Below, in pieces: positions 47,091-58,709 of a stretch of DNA of 64,000 nt (position 1 is its first letter; each line of letters opens with the position of its first letter). This DNA is from Carposina sasakii (Eukaryota; Arthropoda; Insecta; Lepidoptera; Carposinidae): the NCBI GenBank assembly GCA_014607495.2, contig CP053148.1:13392001-13456000 (forward strand), read 5' to 3'. The translations under genes and the position numbers were made by a program. The notes beneath the pieces were generated by a model, which ran no database searches, was not told the DNA's origin, and saw only the letters and a list, made by a program, of their open reading frames with translations.

Positions 47091-47338
47091 ATATATGTAT
47101 ATCGCTTGCACGCGGACACATATACATTATACCTACGACTAGAAAAATACACACAAGAAACGGGTATGTACCTTTATATATATAGTTTTCTTTAACATAA
47201 TTTAAGTATATTTTTGTTTCTTTAAGTAATTTTGTGTAACATTGGTTATGGAGGAGCGAGGCTGCCTGACACAAGTATTGCATACTTACTAGGTAGTCTC
47301 AACCTTGTTTGTAAAAGAGACACTTATTGAACGAAAAT

Positions 47339-47370
47339 AAATTATTATTATTATTATTATTATTATTATT
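47339..47370 (+). repeat. (ATT)n tract
   Basis: About ten ATT units, directly after 'ttattgaacgaaaata'. This is probably the tail of the LINE insertion. Confidence 0.85.
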
Positions 47371-47527
47371 TATTTGTCTATCTCTGAGGGTTTTATTATT
47401 ATTTATTTGTAATATTGTTGGCCACACGGGATTGTCCATTAAAAATCCTGGGAAGGTCCACATTAATATCAACATTTCGATGCAAGTAGATAAATGACTC
47501 TACCTAATTCCGACCTCTGATTATAAC

Positions 47528-49055
47528 CCCTTGTGAAAATGGGGCATACCAATACACACTGACATTGTAGAGGCACGTTACTATATGGATAATTATGATG
47601 AAGTAGGAATGTAAAAGGATCGTTAACTGTTAATAAGTATAGCTACTATCTGGCATTATCATACTATTTCAGCAGAAAACATATAGTAGACGACTTTTTA
47701 GAGTAACAAAATACATCATTGCCGCAAAAAGCTCTGCATACGCTTCTAACCTCGGTGGGAATGAGTTTTTAGCCATAGCGTGGCTGAAATTCGACCTAAT
47801 TTCTCTAAGACCTAACGTCTACGTAACGACAAAAATCTGACTGACCCTTCGTCTGAGGACTGACCCTCACCATTCTAAGACTTCAGCACGATGTGCAAGT
47901 GAATAAATCCAAACAGTTATTATTACTATTACCTATAGTTATTCTCCTCTATGCCATCACCTACTAAACTCAAATCGAGGCGCTATTCTTTGAAATTCGG
48001 ATACCCTAAGGAAGGCGGAAAGGATTGCGAAGCTGTTACATTTATTTTTACTTAACAATTTTGTTTGTAGGTGCGCAAATGTCTTACTCTCTATCACCAT
48101 TTAACCAAACTTAAGTTTTTAGAATCTTAATATAACGTCACGGGTTTTTCAACTTACCAAAAGTACTATTTGTTGTAAATAGATAGATCAGTGTTCACAT
48201 AAAGCGCAATACCTAAAGCCGCTATACACACAAGCTCTATACCTACATATTTCGGGTTTTTAATTACTTTTAGAGCCGATTTTTTCAAAGGTCAGATAGC
48301 CTTTCTTAAGTTTAAATATGATGCTGTCTTTCTTCATAACTTTATCAACATAGTAACAGCATCAACATGATTTCTCCAGTAAACACTATATAACATTTTT
48401 AACTATACAATGTCCTTATTTAAATGTATTTATCTGCATAAACATAAGTAAAAAGTTACGAATTTGATGAAACCTGGGCCAGTTCCAAGACTTTCTTTAT
48501 TGCTGTAATAAGGGGTCGTTCGGTAAGTTTATGGCGTAAAGGTTACATTTTATTGCTAATAAATGATTTATCTGAACCGGAATGTTTTCCTAAAATGCAT
48601 TTTCTACATTGTTCCTAAAGGATAGATAACAATATTTTAAATGAACTATCGTATCTAGTACAATATTTGTATCATATCAGAATTTATTGAAAAAAATATA
48701 TCATATGAACGGTATTTTTAGGCTTGAATTTGCTACTGCTCCTAGGCTACATCGGTGCTTGGTACTGTTATCATTTTATGTGTAAATTATATAATACATT
48801 TTTTTCATAGAACATAGCATTTTTTACGATTTAAAAAATATAATAACATTTTAAATTTTTAGTGTTAACAAAGGCCAAGGTCAATCCCGAGTTGTATGGC
48901 CTCAGTTATCATTATAGTACTCTAATAATCTAATCAAGCGGAGAAAGAAGGAATAAAAAACATCGCGCATGACTTTCGTAGTATTACTACGTGCGTAGTA
49001 TTCGTAGTCACGCGTAGCACGCAACAGAGATATGACCAAATGAAAAATTATCATA
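47528..49055. other. Intergenic DNA, nothing recognised
   Basis: No gene or complete element seen. Confidence 0.4.
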
Positions 49056-49227
49056 CCTTTTATAACTTACCACCCACGACTTCATCCGCGTGCATTGTGA
49101 TTGCACATTGCACCCGTGTGAAGCTTGATAAATGGGCTATCTAAAAGTGAAAGAATTTTTCAAATCAGACCGGTAGTTTCTGAGATTAGCGCATTCAAAC
49201 TCTTAAACTTCATAATATTAGTATAGA
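49056..49227 (-). mobile_element. Degraded Helitron fragment
   Basis: The right end, read on the minus strand, is TCTATACTAATATTATGAAG after an A, as in other Helitrons here. The left part has a decayed GCGGATGAAGTCGTGGGTGG 3' end. Confidence 0.65.
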
Positions 49228-49854
49228 TAATATGCCAGTAGATCCAACATTACTGTATCCCGTCGATTGAGCTAATACAGAGCAAAGCCCGAATTCGATC
49301 CTCTGAAACCTGTCCTATTTCCAACGGCTGTAAATGTATAGATAAACTTATATACATATGTAAATAGGTACCTACTCCACCTAGCGGACTGGGGTATAGT
49401 TTAAAGCTATACTTATATATCAGCTTGACAATACTAGCCTGCCCCACACCAGGGTATTTTACTTTTCTGGACGAGGCCCCTAAGGCGCCCCCGTCTCCCC
49501 CCGGCCCTACCTCCCCTTCTGGACCCCCACATAGTATACGCCATACAGAGATGCGAGAACTAACTGAGTATCTATAAGCTCATGTGTATAATATATATGT
49601 GCTTATTTAAATACGCTATTCGGTTTAACCGGTGCCCCTGTTCGAGAAGCAAAATCAATTTAGAGTTATTATGTGGAATAATTAATACGAGTATGATGCG
49701 TGCATTGTATTAGTACCACTCGTGTGTCGTGTGATTAACGTATAATTTTCGGTTTTGGTACATACATAAAAAGGCACATAAAAGAAGTCTACCCACTGAT
49801 CCTGCCATATCATGACCGTAATATTCGTGTATATGACCGTAATACTACTAGGTA
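49228..49854. other. Intergenic DNA, nothing recognised
   Basis: No gene. A C-rich stretch at 49470-49535 is noted. The minus frames at 49250-49447 and 49682-49882 have no domain. Confidence 0.35.
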
Positions 49855-49897
49855 GGAGGTAGTATTGTAATGTAATGGACATTACAATACTACCTCC
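49855..49897. repeat. Perfect 19-bp hairpin
   Basis: GGAGGTAGTATTGTAATGT (49855-49873) and its exact complement (49879-49897) are separated by aatgg. It is a strong potential stem-loop, standing alone in AT-rich DNA. Confidence 0.9.
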
Positions 49898-50635
49898 CTG
49901 GCTGACCTTTATGTATCAAAGTCAAATCTATGATGTTACAGTACCTAACTACACGTGAATATGCACCTTAATATTTTTTTTGCTACGTGCATGAAACGCT
50001 ACGTGTCAGACACGACTATTTTATGTATGATTTTATGAAAAACAAGTCCCACTGGTACGTTCCGTCACCGGTCATGCACGCAGCGTACACGGACCGGTAA
50101 CGAATTCCCGTGCATTAAACGCTACGAGGCTAATACGTTTCTATTACGGTCATGGTATATTAGGATTAGTGAGCAGACTCCTTTAAAGGGTCTGGTAATC
50201 TAGATGTGACAACTTGAAGAAAGGCCACGGAGACAGCAGCAGAGTTTACAAAGGACAAAGTGTGGTTTAGACCTACTAACCAAATGACTGCTAATACAAA
50301 TTGGAAAACTTTGATAGGTACCTTACTAATAATAATATTATGTGAATAATAGGTACCTGTAGGTAGTTTTTTAAACAAGTGATCTTTATACGACAGAACC
50401 GATTTGGTTTTCAAAAGACACATGTAGGTAATTTTATTAATCTTTATAATAAAAAATCGAACCAGGCGTTCGTCGTCGTTTCATTCGAGTATGGAACTTA
50501 GAGAGACATCGTTCTTCTGACGTCATTTCACCGCTGTATTAGCCGCTATCATAGGAAACCTTACCTTTAATCTTGTCTTTTAGATTTACCTGTTTTCCTA
50601 ATGCAGGTCATTCGATGTTTGTACTTATATCAGTA
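49898..50635. other. Intergenic DNA with a small internal repeat
   Basis: 'cgtgcatgaaacgctacg' at about 49987 is nearly repeated as 'cgtgcattaaacgctacg' at about 50111. No gene. Confidence 0.4.
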
Positions 50636-50762
50636 GGGTAAGCATGAACCTTTTTAGACGCACGTAACCACGTCACGCGTGTAACGCTATCGACTCGCAA
50701 GCAAAATCTATGAGATTTGACACGATAGCGTTACGGACTATCGAGAGGTTCGTGCTTGCCCC
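50636..50762. mobile_element. Hairpin MITE, family 'GGGCAAGCACGAAC', copy 1
   Basis: The ends GGGTAAGCATGAACCTTTTT and the complement of GGGCAAGCACGAACCTCTCG are inverted. CGCTATCG-type words recur, inverted, inside. Related copies are at 57706-57798 and 58598-58709, with a half copy at about 52091-52130. Confidence 0.75.
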
Positions 50763-52090
50763 ACGGGTCTTCCAGATACAACCTCTGCAAAGTGTTGACC
50801 TGATGAGTTCTCCTCTATAGATTTACCTACTAAAAATGGGCTCCATTCTTTTTACTAGTGCCACACCATACGAATGTCCAAAACCCTTAGATGCTGTTCC
50901 GTGAAAAATAAGAGAAGCTGAAAGAAATACGTCATAAGAATCGGCGAATGATTTTTTTAATCATTAGGCGATGAAACGTGCCTTTGGCGAAACGTTCTAT
51001 CGGCGAAGAGTTATTCGGCAAACCGTTACACAAGCTCTTACTGTGGGAGCTAGATCTGCCTCAGCTTTCCAAACTTTGAAGAACAGTTTTCTTAAACATA
51101 TAATCTTACTAAATTGCTTCTAATATTCACTACACCAGGGGCAGATCTTTGTTCAACCGGGATTGGCACACCACTCGTTCCCGCCACAGCACCAGAGAAA
51201 TGAAAGTAAAGCATAGAAATCTCGATGGGACCTTTTATACCTAAATTTAAATCCGTTCAGTTATTTTAAAGTACATGAAGATGTTATCAGAAGCCAGGTA
51301 TTCAGCAGGATTATTTAAACTGGTATAGGTATTATTATTAGCTTTTTGGCTTGACAAAAAGAAGGGTCTAACAACGAATATTTATAAGAAGCAATGTTGC
51401 CGGTGCGCGGGTGACGAGCGTCAGAGTACAGGCAAATCTCAGTCAGTTGTGTAAGTAATGTGTTGGGGTTTTAGAGGTTCATAATAATTAATGATTTACT
51501 AATTTACTAATTCCTATAATCCTGAGGATGCCACGGTTGTTGGCGAAACATATTTAGATGATTTATCTAGTTTTTGATTTCAATGCAATGTCTTGCATGC
51601 AAGGTGCTCGGGTCTGGTTTCTCGTGGCGATTGTAGTTAGTGCAAGTGCCTGTTTTCGCAATTATGAGTTATCAGATCCAAGGGTCAGTGGAGGGTGTAG
51701 GGCCCGGTGGTGGGCGCACCCATAGTGAAATCTCAGTCAGTAATCCTTTTGCTACCAAGAGTAACCCACAAGTACCTACTACTGAATACCTTATATTTAA
51801 AATGAAACTACAAATGAGAGAAGAAAGATTTAATAAATAGATATTTTATGATAATTTTAATCTAAAACAGAGTATCAGATAACTAGAAGGTAGGTTTTAG
51901 TAGACAAGGTTAGGAATCACAATTGACAATGCATTCAGTGGGTAGCTGAATGCATGCGTCTTTTCCAAGATTACTCGAGCCTTGGGTCAGCTTGATATGA
52001 TTATAATTGCAGATCTTAACAAAGGATTACGATTGATAATTGAATTAAATGGAAAACGCATTCCATATCTCGTTACGCTTTTAGCACGTA
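50763..52090. other. Intergenic DNA with two short shared segments
   Basis: No gene. The segment 51673-51718 ('gtcagtggagggtgtagggc', then 'ccggtggtgggcg') matches 27363-27407. A weak match to 7490-7545 lies at 51165-51190. Confidence 0.4.
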
Positions 52091-52130
52091 GGTAAGCACG
52101 AACTTAATACGCTCCGTAATACCATGGATG
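52091..52130 (+). repeat. Half copy of the hairpin MITE
   Basis: 'ggtaagcacgaacttaatac' followed by 'gctccgtaatacc' matches the left half of the copy at 58598-58709. The right half is not present. Confidence 0.6.
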
Positions 52131-52983
52131 GAACCAATAAGCGATATCTTGATATTCTAATTTGACATTGTGACGATATAGCGTTTGTTCTAGCTTAGGT
52201 AGATACTATACAAACTAGTACATTTTGGTCCTTGGTAGCATTATCCCATTTCTAGCGCATGAGAGCTATGCGTTTAGAATTATACAATTTAGACGTAGGT
52301 ATATGCATTTTCCGTAAGCATGAGGTCAATTGGCTTTCAGCGTCGGTAAGTTCCTAGATATTTCATTCACTGTTCAATAAATAAGAATAAGTGCCTAGCA
52401 GATAGGTTACCCAAGGTAGGTACTATTCCAAGTTATATGAGCATAGAGCTTTATAACTATATTGACTGACGCGTTTATACTTACTCGGTCGGTAATAGGT
52501 AGGTAGGTAGTAGATGTATGCAATTTGCAACCGTCCTTTTTTTACAGATTTAGGTTACTTAGGTTCCTTCTTATTATGGTAATTCCCACAAATAGCTATT
52601 AATTGACGCTGAAAATCAATTGAAATTATAGCTAGATAGTTACAGCGAACAAGATTTTAGACTGTAGTTTGATTTGCCCCTTAGTAGGGTAAAAATATAG
52701 GTGTGCGTACTACCTACTAACTCTTGAGATTGATTAAATACGAGGAGTAGCTACTAAGAAATGTTTTTCTGAACGTGAAGGTTACCTACCACCATTTAAA
52801 TATGTGCCAGTTTATAAGTCACTAAAGTCTAAACTTGTACACTGAGGTCTCAACTCCTGGCGTAGGCTCTTACTACAGAATACATTGCCTAGAATAAGAT
52901 TTTAATCAATGCAGCAATTAAAATCACGGAGATCAAAGCTAGCTCCGATTAGTGCGCCATTTCACAATTAATGAGGTTCTATA
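52131..52983. other. Intergenic DNA, nothing recognised
   Basis: No gene or complete element seen. A short TAGG run lies at about 52497-52510. Confidence 0.4.
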
Positions 52984-53795
52984 TCTATACTTAATATAAT
53001 AATATTATAAAGCTGAAGAGTTTGTTTGTTTGTTTGTTTGATTGAACGCGCTAATCTCCGGAACTACTGGGTCGAATTAAAAAATTCTTTTTGTGTTGGA
53101 TAGTCCATTTATCGAGGAAGGCTTTAGGCTATATATCATCACAGTGCGACCAATAGGGACGAAGAATAAGAGGAAAATGTGGATAAAACGGGGAAAATTA
53201 TTCAACTTTGGAGACTTCCGTTGCGTGCGCTGCGTAAACGGTTCAAGTTATCCAAAAAATATGTATGAAATAATAAAATGACGTAGAAATGATATGAAAG
53301 AAAAAAATTGAAGGTCTAGACTGCCTGATGCAGAACCCTTAGCAGCCCAGCTAAACTTTGAGAGATATGAAAATACCGTCTTAGGAAAAGTTGCTCAGCA
53401 TGATAAGCACTTTCTAATAACGTAATAAAATTGAAGGTCTAGATAACCTGATGCAGAACCCTTAACAGCCCAGCTAAATTTTGAGAGATATGAAAATACC
53501 GTCTTAGGAAAAGTTATTCAACATTTTAAAAGAATTCAATTCCCTGTTAAGTTATCTTTTGCTGTAACAATTAATAAATCACAGGGGCAAACGTTTAAAC
53601 ACGTTGGAATTGACTTACGTCAAGACTGCTTTTCACACGACCAATTATATGTCGCGTTGTCAAGATCGGGTTGCGGAGAAAATCAGTATGTTCTTCTGCC
53701 ACAAGAAAATAAAACAAAAAATATAATTTACGCAGAAGTACTTTAAAATATTTTATTCTGTTTATTGACGCGGACGAAGTCGCGGGCAACAGCTA
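52984..53795 (+). mobile_element. Helitron keeping a piece of its helicase
   Basis: Begins TCTATACTTAATATAATAAT after an A, followed by AAGCTGAAGAG and a TTTG run. It ends with GACGAAGTCGCGGGCAACAG and CTA. It contains the same frame and 120-bp tandem duplication as the copy at 10945-11507, then the helicase C-terminus. A large internal deletion has removed the Rep domain and most of the helicase. Confidence 0.85.
53525..53746 (+). pseudogene. Helitron helicase C-terminal remnant
   Basis: 73 codons, open from upstream without its own ATG, ending at TAA. The sequence contains [10 protein letters not shown] (the motif V region of PIF1-type helicases), then [20 protein letters not shown] (the motif VI region 'YVALSR'). 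This is the extreme C-terminus of a Helitron Rep-helicase, the enzyme that would drive rolling-circle transposition. The reading frame is still intact over this stretch, so the insertion may be fairly young, but the catalytic Rep domain and the Walker motifs are absent. Confidence 0.88.
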
Positions 53796-53918
53796 TAATA
53801 CATAAAGTGAGGGACCAACTCTAGCTAGAGGTCTCGATTCCCAAACGTTTCCTTCAAGTACCCACAGACCGTTATGGTACGATAGTTGCTGGATAGATGG
53901 CGCTGTAACTACATCTTC

Positions 53919-54614
53919 TAGCCTAAGCAGACGACGTACTTTTCTCCACAACGGACTAAAAAGCACGCTCCGTCAATAAAATAGAACGCTTAAAAATGTA
54001 TCGAGCAACGCAAACGACGGATTAAAATACAGCGTATTTTAGTCCGTCGAATACCCGCGGACATGCAGGGACCGACGCAAAAGTACACAAAAGTACGCGG
54101 TAGTTCTCGAAAAAATGAGATTTCAAAAATAGAACTTGTGTGACTAAGGGAACCAAGCCAACTCGGTTCTTTTGTGCCACCGTGTCACCTCACTTACCGT
54201 CATTTGACGCACCATCTCTATTCTGGGTTCCGAAACTTTGATATTTCCGTTATTATATAAATATAAAATTAACTATTAATTTAAATAAATTTTTATTTAT
54301 CTCATCGCGTTTATTTAGTTAGTAGGTAGTACCTACCTACGGCTAAAGTATCTATTTTCTATAATATAATAAGTATCCATAGGTAATATAATATCAAAGT
54401 TTCGGAACCCAAAAAAGAGATGTAACTTTAAATAACGTAAGTGAGGTGACATAAAATAACCGAGTTGGCTCTCTATATTCCTCTAGTTGTTCTCATCTAT
54501 GAAATGATCGCACACCGTGTGCGTTGAGACCGCGGATGGTCAGTGGTTGTCCGCGGTAAATCCTCGGCGTATTTTTCTCCCCCACGGAGTAAAGTACGTC
54601 GTCTGCGTAGGCTA
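53919..54614. mobile_element. 696-bp TIR element with a second foldback inside
   Basis: The left end TAGCCTAAGCAGACGACGTA and the complement of the right end, TAGCCTACGCAGACGACGTA, differ at one position; similarity continues through 'cttt.ctcc'. The interior shows further inverted words (CCGCGGAC near 54055, GTCCGCGG near 54548). A separate inverted repeat lies within. Confidence 0.8.
54156..54470. mobile_element. 315-bp inverted-repeat element nested inside
   Basis: The ends are AGCCAACTCGGTTCTTTTGT and the complement of AGCCAACTCGGTTATTTTAT. Both sides continue with GTCACCTCACTTA and, further in, GGTTCCGAAACTTTGATAT in inverted orientation. Confidence 0.8.
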
Positions 54615-55463
54615 TAAATGATATTGCAGCAGCACAAAACATCTATTTATCCGTCTAACCAGTTACTATGTAATTATAATATGTATTTTCTTCAAGGCAT
54701 ATTATTTTAAAAAAAACTTTGAAACGGTAGCGCTCTACGGGAAATAGCACCCTGACTTCACGTCCCTTCAAAATGGAACATCACCTATGCTCCTAATTCA
54801 CTACTCTACTGGTAGGTGTTTATTATCTAACATTTCATAGGACATTTAATGCACCATAGTCGCGTGGCAGTTTCTCCAAATTACTTTTGTAATGTCTACG
54901 GTCCATTTTCGATCTGCGCTAACGTTGCTATTAATACCTTTGTCTGCTAAATTAACTTAATACGAGTATATGGCCGAACATTATTAAAGTGGCAAGTTTT
55001 ATTGTAGACAAGAATTCCTACTTATTTCGAATTTACTTACATGAGACGTGCTATGAAGGACCAATGTGTGTAGTAAAGTAACAGGTACATGAGAAATTGT
55101 CAGTTGTCATATTCTACTACCAAAGGGGCATCGCGATGCAGTTGAAAATCGAAGAATGTGCACATTTGTTTGTTTAGGCTTACGTGTAGGATGTTTTATT
55201 AAGTATATACCTAACCGTGGTTGCACCTTATCTTCTCCCGAGGGACTAATTGTGTAATTTCGCTATAGCAAATTCGCTGGCATTGGCAAAACGGCCATTA
55301 GCCAAAGATCTTGCATCGTGGCTGTGGTATACCAGCGGTGGGTATAGCCAATATAGTACCTAAGTGCTATCCACAAAGTCGCGTCCTTCTAGCTATATTT
55401 CGATAGCATATTATTATAAGCAATAAAAGTTGTGAGAACGAGCTTCGTGGATGACACGCTATG
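54615..55463. other. Intergenic DNA, nothing recognised
   Basis: No gene or complete element seen. Confidence 0.4.
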
Positions 55464-55613
55464 TAGTCCGCGCGGCTTAAGCTCAGCTTTGCATCTGTGT
55501 GAGTATTAAATGAGATTGAATGACATAAACAGATAGTATAGGTGTGTAGCGTAACGCGTCATTTGTTTATACTCACACACATCTGCAAAGCGGAGCTTAG
55601 GCCGCGCGAACTA
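55464..55613. mobile_element. 150-bp MITE
   Basis: The ends TAGTCCGCGCGGCTTAAGCT and the complement of TAGTTCGCGCGGCCTAAGCT are inverted. Similarity continues through a CTTTGCA...TGTGTGAGTAT section on both sides. No coding capacity. Confidence 0.8.
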
Positions 55614-57705
55614 TACCTTATCTATCCATAGAAAACAGTAAAATTTAATAAACGCTTCATCTGGTCATACTAAGTATTGAACTATGTATCCATTCTATTT
55701 CGTGATTCCTAATATAATTTTGCCTAGTCATATATTTGGGGGGGGGGGGTGAAAAGGCCGCAAAACTGGTATACTGGCCTCTTTTTTGCTATAGATTAGA
55801 CTTTACTATGTACTTCGCGAAAGAGAAAAGGGAGTGTAATATAAAAGTACTGCTTTCAGCACAAATTCACGAGAACATTTCCCCGATCCAGCACTATTTT
55901 TACAGGCATGGTGCATACACGTACATAGTCTACCTATTACCAATATACTTTTAGATATGCGATATAATATCTCTCTCACCCACCCACGAGATACGACGCG
56001 TACAGAAAATGGAGAGACCACTTAGTGACGACATCAATAATGCGACATTTTCAGACCCCGAGGTAATATTTATTTTTATTTATTAAAGTTTGTGGTTTTG
56101 TCCACGATTCGCTGCAATTTACAACGTTTTCTAACTAAGACGAAGCATTCTAGATTATTTTATAACGTCCATGTAAAAATTAGCACCATTAGAATGCTAG
56201 CAACAAACTATAGTGGTATAAGCCTATGGGTATAGCGCAGCTAACTAAGCAATTTATTTGTCAATTTGTTCTCATTAGATGGATTATAAGCACAGTAAAG
56301 GCCAAAACATTTTTAGTTCCTTCTGCTGCTTATTTATATACTGGAAGACAGTAAAAACAAAGATTAAACAAAATTACGGTGACTCAGAATTTTTGTGGTA
56401 TTTCTGGCTTATTTTATGATCCCATTCTCTTGCTCCCAATGCTATGGCAATATTTGAAACAATAACATTATAATAATTTTACAGCATGTAAGATTCACGG
56501 TCACGTCTAGGTGTAGGTACCCATATTAGTAAGATGGCTAAATATCCAATACGAATTCAAACGCGCAATTAGGTATACCTACCTAAGATTAATATTGGAT
56601 ATAAACTGTAAATAGTCTCTGTTAGGTAACTTTTTAGGTAATTATTGATTGTCTGACTGATTTACGTACAATTTATATTTCTTCTACGAATAAGCTAAAT
56701 ATAATTCAGTTCAAATAAAATCACCAAATATCGACTACTTATTGGTAGGTATTGTGACGTATTTTTAACTTATTACCTGTATTAACAATACTACGTAAGA
56801 AAATGAACCAATGTATGTAACTAAAAACATACAGGATTAAAAATAAATAAAACGCTCTTAGAATAGAGCCGCAAATCTTGCAAAAGCAAAGCAGAGCTTT
56901 GATTTGGCTAGTTAGGTACGAGTAATAAGGGGCATTCCTATAGGAATGGTGGGTAGTCCAGCCCCTTATTACCTAACTAACTTATATAGGTACCTACGGT
57001 TTCAATAGCTAAATATTAAGTAACTAAAGTGGTCGAAATACTCCAGAACTCTTTAAATATGGCGTTACTCATTACTCTATCGTGAGAGCTAATTATCGCG
57101 GAATCAGGCCACATGTATGTACAAAAGTACGACATATCATAAATACTTCAAACCTAAAGAATCAATATGCGATCAAATCCACAGTAAAAATTACGTAACA
57201 ACACGAATATATTTTAAAAACACCGAAGCATAATACTTGTGCGTGAAATAATTAATTGTGCTTTAACACGAATAAATTTAAAAATTCTATCTAAAAATGA
57301 TGTGAAATAAAATAGCTTAAAAATGATAAAGGTGATTGTAATAAAATGACTTTATAATACAATACAGTAGAGCCATCGTGGAAATAATATTCAAAAGTAC
57401 TTTGAGAACCAAAGGTAAAGCGTGAAATCACTATTAAAGCCTAGTAACAAACAGAACAACACAACGGAGTTAGTAAAAAAATACAAAAATATTTCATTAA
57501 GCATATTTACGATACCTGCGATATAAATATAAATAACATATTGTTATTAAAAAGATTCCAAATTGAGAAGCTCTACCACGTCACATTATTCATTTATTAT
57601 AAATAAAATAATTCTTAGGGCTCTATTCTATGACATTATGTGCAGAACTTCTCACAAAGCCATACTCAAACTAATGCAGTGTCATCTCAAAAGCGGTGCG
57701 TGCGA
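55614..57705. other. Intergenic DNA, one hairpin
   Basis: No supported gene. An 11-base G run lies at 55739-55749. An imperfect hairpin at 56909-56979 pairs TAGTTAGGTA and AATAAGGGGC with their complements around a central ATTCCTATAGGAAT palindrome. Confidence 0.4.
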
Positions 57706-57798
57706 GACAAGCACGAACTTTTTGACGGTTCGTAACGAAATCGTCACAGTGTCAAATCTGATTTTGCGTTATGGAGCGTAAAAAAGTTCGTACGACCC
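57706..57798. mobile_element. Hairpin MITE, copy 2
   Basis: Inverted orientation relative to 58598-58709. Contains 'caagcacgaactttttgacg', 'gttcgtaacg' and 'gagcgtaaaaaagttcgtac'. Confidence 0.75.
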
Positions 57799-58597
57799 AA
57801 CTGATTTTTTATATGCTGCGATTTGAATACAGTTTGTTCGCATGATCATTTGAATCGACACAGTCATTTACCAAAACACGTAAAGCTTCGCAAGCCTTCG
57901 GGATTTCTTAATAAATTAGGACTAGTTAAACGTTATCATTCATTCCAACTCCAAATCGTATGCTAGGTTGTGATTATTGGAAAACTACAAACTAATTATT
58001 GTGATATAAAATATTGTGATAGACTGGTAAACGAGCATGTCGATTCAATAAAATCAAACAATATCAAAGCTAAAGGAATAGGTGATGGAAAATCACTAAA
58101 TTATTAGACAAGACGTCTATTTACTATTTAAATCAATTTATTCGTGTATCTGGAATCCAACAACTTAGTGACTTCCCTTCATAAAACGAGACATAAATTC
58201 ATAAGATCAAAATAGGTGTGGAAGCTCTACACAATGCTAACAACATCACGCATACATAGATAAGACACGTAAAAAAATCTGCAAAAACGCGATATACATT
58301 ATGATTATGACGTAAACATTAATATAAATAACCCTTATAATGTCATTTGAATATGTATCTTAATCGAATAGATCTATGAATCGATATCTTCTAATTTTTA
58401 CATCAATAAAATTCACAATAAGTGAACTGCATAAAAGAACTAAAAAATGTTTTTCAGTCAAAGCGTAACTAAGCATGTCAGAAGCAATTCCTATAGACCA
58501 CTCGTTTTGTGATATTGGTACCTACTTTGTGCCAGGGTATAGTTAAACATACAAAGAAAACTTCAGGATTATAAACGTAGAAAGCCAACTACATGCA
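57799..58597. other. Intergenic DNA, nothing recognised
   Basis: No gene or complete element seen. Confidence 0.4.
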
Positions 58598-58709
58598 GGG
58601 CAAGCACGAACTTATTTACGCTCCGTAACGCTATCGTCACGCAAGCAAAACCTGTGAGGTTTGACGAGACGATTACGTCACGAACCGTCAAAAAGTTCGT
58701 GCGTACCCT
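58598..58709. mobile_element. Hairpin MITE, copy 3
   Basis: Starts GGGCAAGCACGAACTTATTT and ends with the complement of AGGGTACGCACGAACTTTTT. Internal words ACGCTCCGTAACG and CGTCACGAACCGTC are shared with copies 1 and 2. Confidence 0.8.

Noticed and set aside
53595..53789. Minus-strand 64-residue frame
   Set aside because: It is antisense to the Helitron helicase remnant, which explains the sequence.
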